Source of the DNA: Actinomycetes bacterium
Lineage (GTDB): Bacteria; Actinomycetota; Actinomycetes; JAHEKZ01
Direction: 5' to 3'
Assembly: GCA_027118455.1 (NCBI GenBank)
Contig: JAJAYZ010000100.1
Span: 1-64,000 of the forward strand
DNA: 64,000 bases
Shown here piece after piece: positions 55,386 to 63,388 of the stretch. A program made the position numbers and the translations under genes. The first letter of the stretch is position 1, and every line of letters starts with the position of its first letter. The notes under the pieces were generated by a model that worked only from the letters and a program-made list of their open reading frames with translations, ran no database searches and was not told the DNA's origin.

Positions 55386-56735
55386 ATGGGTCGTGACCAC
55401 GCCGATCCGGTCGAGCCTGGTCCGGTCGAGCCTGGTGCCGCCGACGGCTGGGCCGTGCCGGGACGGCGTCCGCACAATCCGTTCCCGCCCGGTGCCCACC
55501 TCGTTGAGGAAGTGCAGCAGGTCATGTGGGGCTTCGTCCGGCAAGCCGAGGCGTTGCCGACCGGCGAGCAACTTGTCTCGATGCGACACATGATTGACCA
55601 GCTCGAGGGGCTGTGGCTCGCGGCAACAGCTGACTTTTCTGAGTCCGGAGAGCTGGCCGAGAGCGGCCATCCGACATTGGCATCGTGGATGCGGCACCAC
55701 TGCAACCTCGCCCCAGCCGAGGCAACGTCTCGCGCAAAGGTCGCCTTTGCGATCACCGCGTCGCAGCCGATCACCGGCAAGGCAGTCCGAACCGGTGAGG
55801 TGTCGTGGCGCCATGCGCAGGTGATCGAGCAGGCCCTCCGCCAGGTTCCGGAAGAGCGGCGCGATGAGGCCGAGACGAGCCTGGTCGAGCATGCCCGGGT
55901 GCTCGACCCCGGACAGCTCCGTCGGGTCGCTGACCGGCTGGTGCACTGTTTCAACCGTGATCGCGCCGATGATGCCGCGATTCGCAAGCTCGACCGCCGT
56001 GGCCTGTCCGTCGCCGAGACCATGGATGGAATGGTGTCGGTCAACGGCCTGCTCGATCCAGTCAATGGCGCGTTGCTGCTGACGGCACTCAACACCAAGC
56101 TGCGCCCCATGCCCTCCGGCAGGGCCGACCACGGAGACGGCCACTCCGGCTCCGGCACCGACGTACCTCGCGGCGCGGGGGCCGGCGATGAGGTGCGCAC
56201 GTGGCCTCAGCGGCGGGCCGATGCATTGGGCGAGGTCTGCTCGGAGTGGTTGGAGCAGGTGAACACGGTGCAGGTGGCCGGGGTGCGCCCGCATCTGTCG
56301 GTGATCGTCGACCACGCCACGCTGGCCCCTCGAGGCGAGGCGCCGTCGTTCAGCGGCCTCGAACCGGCCCAGTTGGCATGGGCCGGTCCGATCACAGCCA
56401 CCGAGGCCCAGATGATCGGGTGCGATTCCACCGTCTCCCGGATCGTCACCGACGGTGCGTCCCAGGTCATCGATGTCGGGCGGGCCACTCGCACCATCCC
56501 GCCAGCACTTCGCCGCGCTGTCTCCGCGCGCGACCGTAGCTGCGCGGGGCTGGGATGCCACCGGTCGCCCGAACAGTGCGACGTTCACCACATTGTCTTC
56601 TGGGAGCACGGCGGCGAAACCTCACTGGACAACACCGTGCTGCTCTGCCGACATCACCACCGCTTGGTTCATCTCAAGCAGTGGCGGATCGTGATCGAAC
56701 CTGACGGCACTCGAAGACTCACGCTGCCCTCGTGA
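55386..56735 (+). CDS. DUF222/13E12-type HNH endonuclease, intact
   Basis: The 449-residue product is uninterrupted. It has the DUF222 part (LVSMRHMIDQLEGLWLAATADFSESGELAESGHPTLASWMRHHCNL, through RRADALGEVCSEWLE and RPHLSVIVDHATL). The C-terminal HNH motif is complete: RDRSCAGLGCHRSPEQCDVHHIVFWEHGG...CRHHHRLVH, with Cys pairs and both His. ATG 55386 has GGAAGGAG upstream. It is the only complete copy of three in this window and the only one whose visible upstream region has an SOS box. The family is often called 13E12 repeat; its activity is not settled. Confidence 0.93.
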   Translation: MGRDHADPVEPGPVEPGAADGWAVPGRRPHNPFPPGAHLVEEVQQVMWGFVRQAEALPTGEQLVSMRHMIDQLEGLWLAATADFSESGELAESGHPTLASWMRHHCNLAPAEATSRAKVAFAITASQPITGKAVRTGEVSWRHAQVIEQALRQVPEERRDEAETSLVEHARVLDPGQLRRVADRLVHCFNRDRADDAAIRKLDRRGLSVAETMDGMVSVNGLLDPVNGALLLTALNTKLRPMPSGRADHGDGHSGSGTDVPRGAGAGDEVRTWPQRRADALGEVCSEWLEQVNTVQVAGVRPHLSVIVDHATLAPRGEAPSFSGLEPAQLAWAGPITATEAQMIGCDSTVSRIVTDGASQVIDVGRATRTIPPALRRAVSARDRSCAGLGCHRSPEQCDVHHIVFWEHGGETSLDNTVLLCRHHHRLVHLKQWRIVIEPDGTRRLTLPS

Positions 56736-56754
56736 CGGCTGCGGCGATGGCGTC

Positions 56755-57987
56755 CTACGCGGTGCGAGCTTCGGTTGCCCGCACGCTGGCTGGCGGAAGG
56801 TTTCGTGGGTCCACCGGGCCTTGGCGCGGGTGCAAGAAGATACCGGCGCGAGGTTTGGGCTCGATGTAGGTGCTCTTCGGCGGCATCACCTCACCGCGTT
56901 CGGCGACACTGATGAGTTCTTCGTACGTTGGCGCCGCCAGAACGAAGTAGGCGTCGTCGGGGTGAGTGGCCGCCACTACGTCAGAGTTGGAGAGTTCGGA
57001 GACGTAGGTCACCCGGTCATGGCCGGAGGCGACACCGAGGATCGGGCGCAGGATCTGCGCATCGAGCCGAGCAACGTCCAAACCGGTAGCCCCCTCAGTC
57101 ACTGAGCTCTTGGGCATGTCCACCCGGTACCAGGAGCCGGCGAGGTGGAGTCCGAAACCTCCGTGACGACGCGTTGGCCCTGACGCTTGGGTGACGTGGC
57201 AGGTCTGCTTGAGGCCATCGAGCAGGGCCTCGCTGTCGACCGGTCCCGCGACGAGACGATCGAACGCCAGGAGGTGAGTCTGGTTCTCGGGGTACAGGAC
57301 ACAGAGCACCGTGCCGCCCCGGGGGCTGCCGTGGTCGCGCCAGCGGGCCACGGTGGCGGCGACCCGATGATGCCCGTCGGCAACGTAGTGGCGCAGTGCA
57401 CTGAGTCGTTCGATCAGTTGTGGTGAGTCGTCGTCAGCGACTCGCCAGACCTGTTGCTCGACACCGGTAAGGTCGGCGACTGTCAAGATCGGCGCTTGAG
57501 ACGTGGTCGCGGCGACGATGTTGGCTACGTGGTTGTCATTACGGTGCATGACGGCGACCAGCTCGGATCGGGTGGGAACGGCTTCGAAGTGTTTGGCGAG
57601 CGCCTGGACCTTCTCCGGTTTGACGTCTTCGTGGCCGAGCACTCGGCCGTCGACGAACCCGCTGACGTCGATGTCGGCAACGACGCCGGTGTGCACGTCG
57701 CCGTCGCGGTCGATCCGATAGACGTAGACAGCTGGCTCACCCAACTCACCGTAGGAGTCCGACCGCAGCAGCCGTTCCAGCCCAGCGGCGTTCGCCGCTC
57801 CGATCTCGTCGTAAGAGGCACCGGGCATGTCGAGTGAGTTGCGGGTGACGTTGAGGTAGCTCAGCGGGTTCTCGAGCAGCAAGTTCGCCCGCTGCGCCGC
57901 ACTGAGTGCGTCGTGCATCGGACACACCACATCAGTGGCGTGCTCCTGCTTGACGATGCGCGCCGGGAACGGCCTGACTAGGGTCAC
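56755..57987 (-). CDS. DUF1015 family protein
   Basis: The 410-residue product has the DUF1015 signatures: NPLSYLNVTRNSLDMPG near the N-terminus, YVYRIDRDGDVHTGVVADIDVSGFVDGRVLGHEDVKPEK, LRHYVADGHHRVAATVARW and LCVLYPENQTHLLAFDRLV. The family has no agreed function and is often beside D-3-phosphoglycerate dehydrogenase-like genes, as here. Its start overlaps the stop of the dehydrogenase gene by four bases, so both are in one operon. It converges on the HNH gene with a 19-base gap. Confidence 0.92.
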   Translation of the reverse strand: MTLVRPFPARIVKQEHATDVVCPMHDALSAAQRANLLLENPLSYLNVTRNSLDMPGASYDEIGAANAAGLERLLRSDSYGELGEPAVYVYRIDRDGDVHTGVVADIDVSGFVDGRVLGHEDVKPEKVQALAKHFEAVPTRSELVAVMHRNDNHVANIVAATTSQAPILTVADLTGVEQQVWRVADDDSPQLIERLSALRHYVADGHHRVAATVARWRDHGSPRGGTVLCVLYPENQTHLLAFDRLVAGPVDSEALLDGLKQTCHVTQASGPTRRHGGFGLHLAGSWYRVDMPKSSVTEGATGLDVARLDAQILRPILGVASGHDRVTYVSELSNSDVVAATHPDDAYFVLAAPTYEELISVAERGEVMPPKSTYIEPKPRAGIFLHPRQGPVDPRNLPPASVRATEARTA

Positions 57988-58976
57988 CCGGTCGTCCCGC
58001 CAGGAAGTGCTGCAGGGTTGACGACGTGAATCGGGGTACCGGTGACGAATCCGGCCACGACATCAACGACACCTTCGGCGACGGCGAGCTGCGCCTGCTC
58101 GGTGGAAGCGCCGATGTGATGAGTTCCCACAACCGCTGGGTGCGTCGAGAGCGGGGAGGTCCAGTCGGCCTTGCCGCTGCCCGGCTCATCGGGGAACACG
58201 TCGAGCCCGGCTCGCACGCGCCCCTCGTTGAGGGCGACGAGGAGCGCTTCGGAGTCGACGACGTCAGCCCGGGAGGTGTTGATGAGTATCGCGCCGGGCC
58301 GCATGGCCTCGACCGTCTCGCGGTCGACGATTCCGGCGGTGCTTGGACCTGCCGGGATGTGCAGCGACAAGATGTCTACGGCTGCTGCCAGATTCGGCAG
58401 CGAGTCGAGCAGGTCGATGCCCAGATCGGTAATCCGCGCCTGTGACTCCGGTGACCGGCCCGGCCGCTGCAGTGCGCTGACCTTCATGCCGAAGGCTTTT
58501 GCGCGCTGGGCGACTGCGAGGCCGATGCTCCCGAGGCCGACGATCCCCAGGGACGCGTCGGCAAGCCCGCGGGCTCCCTTGCTCATGCCCTTCTTGTCCC
58601 AGTGGCCCGCCCGCATCTCGATCACACCGTCGGGGATACGCCGGTCGATCGCCAGCATCAGACCGAAGGCAAGCTCGGCGACGGCCGCGGCGTTGCGACC
58701 TGGGACGTTGGTGACGACGACCCCGGCCTCGGTGGCGGCGGCGACGTCGATCGTGTTCGTTCCTGCGCCAGCGCGGACGACCAGGGTCAGCGCCTTGCCT
58801 GCTGCGATCGTGCTGGCCGTGACCTTGGTGCTGCGCACGATGAGTGCTTCGTGGTCGCCGATGTGGTCAGGGAGCGTATCGCCGGACAGATCAGGGTTGA
58901 TGGTGCACGTGTGACCGGTCGCTTCGAGGGCAGCGACGGCCGATGACTCGAGGGAGTCGGCGACGAGGATGCGCAT
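57984..58976 (-). CDS. D-3-phosphoglycerate dehydrogenase-like 2-hydroxyacid dehydrogenase
   Basis: The 330-residue product has the NAD-binding Rossmann motif GLGSIG (in LGIVGLGSIGLAVAQRA), the catalytic region LINTSRADVVDSEALLVALNEGRVRAGLDVFPDEP and the His site GTHHIGASTEQAQ. The short SerA form lacks the ACT domain found in actinobacterial SerA, so it may not be the main serine-pathway enzyme. It is upstream of and coupled to the DUF1015 gene. The start ATG at 58976 is the only obvious one. Leader repeats lie between it and miaB. Confidence 0.87.
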   Translation of the reverse strand: MRILVADSLESSAVAALEATGHTCTINPDLSGDTLPDHIGDHEALIVRSTKVTASTIAAGKALTLVVRAGAGTNTIDVAAATEAGVVVTNVPGRNAAAVAELAFGLMLAIDRRIPDGVIEMRAGHWDKKGMSKGARGLADASLGIVGLGSIGLAVAQRAKAFGMKVSALQRPGRSPESQARITDLGIDLLDSLPNLAAAVDILSLHIPAGPSTAGIVDRETVEAMRPGAILINTSRADVVDSEALLVALNEGRVRAGLDVFPDEPGSGKADWTSPLSTHPAVVGTHHIGASTEQAQLAVAEGVVDVVAGFVTGTPIHVVNPAALPGGTTG

Positions 58977-59020
58977 GATGACCTCTGATCTGTCCGCAGG
59001 GGCGTGGGTCGTGCAGTGAT

Positions 59021-59050
59021 GCTGAGTGATGCTGAGTGATGCTGAGTGAT
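59021..59050. repeat. 10-bp tandem repeat in the serA-miaB divergent region
   Basis: GCTGAGTGAT occurs three times in perfect succession at 59021-59050, preceded by a related GTGCAGTGAT at 59011-59020. A further GGGTCGTGCAGTGA copy pair is spaced at 59007 and 59062. The region is the promoter space between the divergent serA-like and miaB genes (58977-59216) and holds no gene. The period equals about one DNA turn. Confidence 0.8.
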
Positions 59051-59216
59051 GCAGCCAGGTTGGGTCGTGCAGTGAGATGGTGGCAAGGATCGGGGACGGG
59101 TGGAGACCAGCGTGGCCGAGCGTTCAGCCTGACAGGGTGATCACCTCCGGGGCGAGCATCTGATCCACCATGTGGCATATCGATACCACAAGGTGGCATC
59201 GCGAGGAGGATTCCGC

Positions 59217-60890
59217 ATGAGTTGTCTCCAGATGCCGACGCCGGGTGTGGCGGAGAGAACAACGGGACCAGCACCTACCCTGGTAACCGTGACCGTCCGA
59301 ACTGGCGCCGCCCGTGCCGATACCGCCCGTACCGATACCGCCCGTGCCGATACCGCCCGTACCTATGAGGTGCGCACCTACGGGTGCCAGATGAACGCGC
59401 ACGACTCCGAGCGGCTCGCCGGTTCGCTGGAGTCAGCCGGCTACGTCCGTGCCACCGAGGTCCAGACCCCTGACGTCGTGGTCTTCAACACCTGCGCGGT
59501 GCGGGAGAACGCCGACAACCGCCTCTACGGGAACCTCGGCCACCTCGCCCCCGTGAAAGAGGCCAACCCGGGCATGCAGATCGCCGTCGGGGGATGCCTG
59601 GCCCAAAAGGACAGGAGCCGGATCGTCGAGAAGGCGCCGTGGGTCGACGTCGTCTTCGGCACCCACAACGTCGGTGCGCTTCCAGTTCTGCTCGAACGAG
59701 CCCGCGTCCAGCAAGAGGCGCAGGTGGAGATCCTCGAGTCCCTGGAGGTCTTTCCTTCCACGCTGCCAACGCGTCGCGAGTCGGTCTACGCAGGCTGGGT
59801 GGCGATCAGCGTTGGCTGCAACAACTCCTGCACGTTCTGCATCGTTCCGGTGCTGCGCGGCGTCGAGAAGGACCGACGGCCCGGTGATGTGCTGGCCGAG
59901 GTGCGAGCGCTGGTCGACGAGGGCGTGCTCGAGGTGACGTTGCTCGGTCAGAACGTCAACTCTTACGGGGTCGAGTTCGGCGATCGTTACGCCTTCAGCA
60001 AGCTGCTGCGCGCCTGCGGTGAGGTCGAGGGCCTTGAGCGGGTGCGCTTCACGTCGCCACATCCGCGCGACTTCACCGACGACGTGATCGATGCGATGGC
60101 CGAGACGTCCAACGTCATGCCCCAGCTACACATGCCGTTGCAGTCCGGCTCGGACGCGATCCTCAAGGCCATGCGACGCTCTTACCGGCGCGAGAAGTAC
60201 CTCGGCATCATCGAGCGGGTGCGCGCCGCAATGCCCGACGCGGCCATCACCACCGACATCATCGTCGGGTTCCCCGGTGAGACCGATGCGGACTTCGAGC
60301 AGACCATGGAGGTCGCGGCGGCTGCCCGGTTTGCCAGTGCATTCACCTTTCAGTACTCCAAGCGGCCCGGAACGCCAGCTGCGGACATGCTGGGCCAGGT
60401 TCCCGCTGATGTCGTCAAGGAGCGCTACCAAAGGTTGGTCACGCTCGTCGACGACATCGCGTGGGACGAGGGCAAGCGACAGATCGGACGCACGGTGGAC
60501 GTACTCGTCGCCGAGGGGGAGGGTCGTAAGGATGGTGCGACCGGACGGCTCTCGGGTCGGGCGGCTGACAACCGCCTGGTTCACTTCGCGGTTCCGGAGG
60601 TGGCGGGCGTAGCCGGCCCGGTGCCGCGTCCTGGCGACCTCGTCACCGTCGAGGTGACGTACGCCGCCCCTCACCACCTGGTCGCTGACGGTCTCACCTT
60701 GGCCCTCCGACGCACCGCTGCGGGTGACGCGTGGGAGCGCAGACAGGTTGAGATGTCCTGTGCACCTGTCGATGCATCCGCTTCGGGTGGGCTGACTTCG
60801 GGCGGGCTGACTTCGGGTGGGCTGACGGGAGTTGGAGCAGTTGCTCTGGGGTTGCCAACGGTCGGAGTCAGCGCCACCACGGTGCGCTGA
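59217..60890 (+). CDS. miaB: tRNA-2-methylthio-N6-dimethylallyladenosine synthase MiaB
   Basis: MiaB is a radical-SAM enzyme adding the methylthio group to i6A37 of tRNA. MiaA, which makes i6A, is two genes downstream. The 557-residue product has the UPF0004 part ([42 protein letters not shown]), the radical-SAM site [58 protein letters not shown] and a TRAM domain. ATG 59217 has GAGGAGGA upstream; a GTG 45 bases earlier is less likely. The first 50 residues and the last 40 are low-complexity and coded by 15-base repeats not typical of MiaB. Confidence 0.96.
   Translation: MSCLQMPTPGVAERTTGPAPTLVTVTVRTGAARADTARTDTARADTARTYEVRTYGCQMNAHDSERLAGSLESAGYVRATEVQTPDVVVFNTCAVRENADNRLYGNLGHLAPVKEANPGMQIAVGGCLAQKDRSRIVEKAPWVDVVFGTHNVGALPVLLERARVQQEAQVEILESLEVFPSTLPTRRESVYAGWVAISVGCNNSCTFCIVPVLRGVEKDRRPGDVLAEVRALVDEGVLEVTLLGQNVNSYGVEFGDRYAFSKLLRACGEVEGLERVRFTSPHPRDFTDDVIDAMAETSNVMPQLHMPLQSGSDAILKAMRRSYRREKYLGIIERVRAAMPDAAITTDIIVGFPGETDADFEQTMEVAAAARFASAFTFQYSKRPGTPAADMLGQVPADVVKERYQRLVTLVDDIAWDEGKRQIGRTVDVLVAEGEGRKDGATGRLSGRAADNRLVHFAVPEVAGVAGPVPRPGDLVTVEVTYAAPHHLVADGLTLALRRTAAGDAWERRQVEMSCAPVDASASGGLTSGGLTSGGLTGVGAVALGLPTVGVSATTVR
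59311..59355 (+). repeat. 15-bp tandem repeat in miaB N-terminal extension
   Basis: CCCGTGCCGATACCG occurs at 59311-59325 and 59341-59355 with a one-base variant between (59326-59340), and a decayed fourth copy follows. It encodes alternating ARADT and ARTDT residues just before the conserved [12 protein letters not shown]. The repeat is in frame and is probably a disordered linker. Confidence 0.85.
60781..60825 (+). repeat. 15-bp tandem repeat in miaB C-terminal tail
   Basis: CTTCGGGTGGGCTGA and a one-base variant occur three times in succession (60781-60795, 60796-60810, 60811-60825), encoding SGGLT repeats after the TRAM domain. Together with the N-terminal repeats the gene has in-frame tandem duplications at both ends, flanking the conserved enzyme. 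Confidence 0.85.
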
Positions 60891-60892
60891 CG

Positions 60893-61618
60893 GTGCTCGT
60901 CTCAGCCGCTGTCCTTCCGCACCCTCCCGCGCTCGTGCCAGACGTTGCAGCCGGAGCGGCCCACGAGCTCGAGTCCGTACGCGCGGCGTGCGCGGCCGCG
61001 ATCGATCAGGTGCGATCAGCTGAACCGGATCTCGTGGTCGTGGTCGGCGGGGGCAGTGAGCTCGCCACATTTGGGCCGGGATCGGTGGGTTCCTTGGCCG
61101 GGTTCGGAGTGCCGGTGCGCGCGACGCTTCCCGGGGCCGTGCCGGATGCTGATGCAACGCTGCCGCTCTCGCTGACCGTTGGTGCCTGGCTGATGGCGCA
61201 ACACGAGGGCTGGCCACCACTTCGGGCGGAGTCGGTTCCGCAGACAGTGACAGCCGGTGAAGCTGCGGCTTTCGGCCGCCAGTGGGCCGCGGACGCCGAC
61301 CGCGTGGCCATCATCGCCATGGGCGATGGTTCGGCCGCGCTGACGGTGAAGGCTCCCGGGTACCTGGTCGACGGCGCGCAGCTTTGGCAGAAGGGAATCG
61401 CGCATGCCCTTGCTGACGTCGATCTCGACGTCATCGCCGCGATCGATGCCGACGAGTCGTCGGCGTTTGTCGTGGCCGGCCGACCGGCATGGCAGGTGCT
61501 GGCCGGTGCCGCCAGGGACCGGACCGGACCAGGCCGGTGGCGCGGCGATCTCTTGGCCGACGAGTCCCCGTACGGGGTCGCCTACCCGGTGGCGACCTGG
61601 ACGTGGGAGCAGGCGTGA
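60893..61618 (+). CDS. Rv2728c-like conserved protein, class III extradiol dioxygenase-like fold
   Basis: The 241-residue product starts LVSAAVLPHPPALVPDVAAGAAHELESVRAACAAAID, followed by DLVVVVGGGSELATFGPG. This looks like the extradiol-dioxygenase/MEMO class III fold by its PHPP start. It lies between miaB and miaA in actinobacteria, as here. GTG 60893 is two bases after the miaB TGA, and its TGA overlaps the miaA start. No metal-binding His/Glu set beyond the N-terminal His is clear, so enzymatic activity is uncertain. The family role is unknown. Confidence 0.8.
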   Translation: MLVSAAVLPHPPALVPDVAAGAAHELESVRAACAAAIDQVRSAEPDLVVVVGGGSELATFGPGSVGSLAGFGVPVRATLPGAVPDADATLPLSLTVGAWLMAQHEGWPPLRAESVPQTVTAGEAAAFGRQWAADADRVAIIAMGDGSAALTVKAPGYLVDGAQLWQKGIAHALADVDLDVIAAIDADESSAFVVAGRPAWQVLAGAARDRTGPGRWRGDLLADESPYGVAYPVATWTWEQA

Positions 61619-62508
61619 GCGAGCCGGCCGGCCCAACCGGTCAGCCCGCGCTCATCGCGGTCGTCGGTGCGACGGCCCTAGGAAAGTCCGACCTCGCCGT
61701 CGAGCTCGCGCTGGCGGGTGCGGCAAGCGGGTCTGGAGCGGAGGTCGTCAACGCTGACTCGATGCAGGTGTACAGCGGTATGGACATCGGCACCGCCAAG
61801 CTCACCGAACCGGAGCGTCGGGGCGTGCCGCACCACGTGCTCGACGTGTGGCCGGTCACGAAGACAGCGACGTTGGCCGAGTATCAGAGGTTGGCGCTCG
61901 CTGCGATCGAGGAGATTCGGGCCAGGGGCAACCTGCCGATCATGGTCGGTGGGTCCGGGATGTATGTCCATGCAGTCGTCGACAAGTGGGACATCCCCGG
62001 CACTGACCCCGAGGTCCGATCAGGGCTGGACGCCGAGCTGGTTCGCGTCGGGCCCGAGGTTTTGCACCAACGGTTGGCTGAGCTCGACCCAGCGGCAGGG
62101 ATCGCCATCTTGCCGACCAACGGACGGCGAATCGTGCGCGCTTTGGAGGTGGTCGCCATGCGCGGCTCGTTCTCCGCTCAGCTGCCAAGCTTCGCGCCCA
62201 ACCCCGACGTTCGACTCATCGGACTTCGCGCTCCGCGTCCGGTACTCGACGAACGCATCCAGCAGCGGGTCGACCGGATGTGGCAGCAGGGCTTGGAGGA
62301 CGAGGTGCGTGGGCTCGAGAGGGCGGGACTGCGTGAAGGCCGAACGGCGTCCCGCGCCCTCGGGTACGCACAGGTCTTGAGCGCTTTGGCCGGGGAGTGT
62401 TCCGAGGACGAGGCGCGCGAAGAGACCGTGCGGGCCACGCGGCGGTTCGCCAGGCGACAGGAATCGTGGTTCGGCCGTGACCCACGCATCGAGTGGCAGG
62501 ACGCGTAG
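61615..62508 (+). CDS. miaA: tRNA dimethylallyltransferase MiaA
   Basis: MiaA transfers the dimethylallyl group from DMAPP to A37 of tRNA, and its product is the MiaB substrate. The DMAPP comes from the MEP pathway genes at the left end of this window. The 297-residue product has the P-loop GATALGKS (18-25), VVNADSMQVYSGMDIGTAK, MVGGSGMYVHAV and TNGRRIVRALEV. I chose GTG 61615, which overlaps the upstream TGA by two bases; the longer frame reaches into the previous gene without homology. Confidence 0.96.
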   Translation: MSEPAGPTGQPALIAVVGATALGKSDLAVELALAGAASGSGAEVVNADSMQVYSGMDIGTAKLTEPERRGVPHHVLDVWPVTKTATLAEYQRLALAAIEEIRARGNLPIMVGGSGMYVHAVVDKWDIPGTDPEVRSGLDAELVRVGPEVLHQRLAELDPAAGIAILPTNGRRIVRALEVVAMRGSFSAQLPSFAPNPDVRLIGLRAPRPVLDERIQQRVDRMWQQGLEDEVRGLERAGLREGRTASRALGYAQVLSALAGECSEDEAREETVRATRRFARRQESWFGRDPRIEWQDA

Positions 62509-62518
62509 GCTCTCTCCC

Positions 62519-63388
62519 GTGAGTTCTGTGCCGGGGGTGACCGAGGAGGGGCACGCACTTGCCTCGGCGGCGCCAGCCTTCCTGAAGGGTCATGGCACGC
62601 AGAACGACTTCATCGTGCTGCTCGACCCCGACGGCACGTTCGGGCTCAATGAGCGTCAGGCTTGGGCGCTCTGTGACCGGCGCCAGGGCCTGGGTGCCGA
62701 TGGCGTCCTGCGCGCGGTTCCGGCAGACGGCGGTGGTTGGTTCATGGACTACCGCAACGCCGATGGCAGCGTCGCTGAGATGTGTGGCAATGGCGCTCGG
62801 GTCTTTGCCCTCGCACTTCGGGATGCTGGGCTCGTCACGGTCGATGAGTTCGTCGTGCCGACCAGAGGCGGTGACCGCAGTGTGCGATTCCTCGATGGTG
62901 ATGTCATCGTCGGCATGGGGGCGGCCACGACTTCCGCGCGTGCGGTCACGGTCAGTGCTGGACGCGGTGAGTGGGCGGCGACGTCGGTGTGGGTACCGAA
63001 CCCACATGCGGTGGCTTTCGTCGACGACCTGGCTGACCCGGGATCGCTCAGCAACGCCCCTGACGTCACGCCTGCCGATGCGTTTCCGGACGGTGTCAAC
63101 GTCGAGTTCGTCGTCCCGCGTGCGGCTGATCGGATAGCGATGCGGGTGCACGAGCGGGGAGTCGGCGAGACCCGGTCGTGCGGCACCGGGGCGGTGGCAG
63201 CCGCCTGGGCATGGCGGCGTCGCTCAGATGCATTGAGCGAAGATGTGCCGCCGACCATCCGCGTCGACGTTCCAGGCGGGACGGTGTGGGTGACCGAACA
63301 CTCCGGTGGGGAGCTCGATCTCAAGGGACCGGCGGTCATTGTCGCCCGCGGCGTGATCGACGAGCACTGGTGGAGGGAACGCGCATGA
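62519..63388 (+). CDS. dapF: Diaminopimelate epimerase
   Basis: DapF converts LL- to meso-diaminopimelate. The 289-residue product has both catalytic Cys sites, EMCGNGARVFAL and RSCGTGAVAAAWAW, plus FLKGHGTQNDFIVLLDPDG near the N-terminus and ERGVGETRSCGTGA. GTG 62519 gives a 22-residue lead before the conserved FLKGHG; GTG 62528 or 62537 are equally possible, and a start at 62477 lies inside miaA. It follows miaA by 10 bases, and its stop overlaps the next gene. Confidence 0.95.
   Translation: MSSVPGVTEEGHALASAAPAFLKGHGTQNDFIVLLDPDGTFGLNERQAWALCDRRQGLGADGVLRAVPADGGGWFMDYRNADGSVAEMCGNGARVFALALRDAGLVTVDEFVVPTRGGDRSVRFLDGDVIVGMGAATTSARAVTVSAGRGEWAATSVWVPNPHAVAFVDDLADPGSLSNAPDVTPADAFPDGVNVEFVVPRAADRIAMRVHERGVGETRSCGTGAVAAAWAWRRRSDALSEDVPPTIRVDVPGGTVWVTEHSGGELDLKGPAVIVARGVIDEHWWRERA

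Noticed and set aside
55199-55396. Gene for a 65-residue Leu/Phe-rich peptide
   Set aside because: It depends on the 9-bp repeat and TTG start and overlaps the HNH start; kept only as a possible relic in the findings.
59311-59355. CRISPR or regulatory array at the miaB start
   Set aside because: No spacers; in-frame coding repeats.
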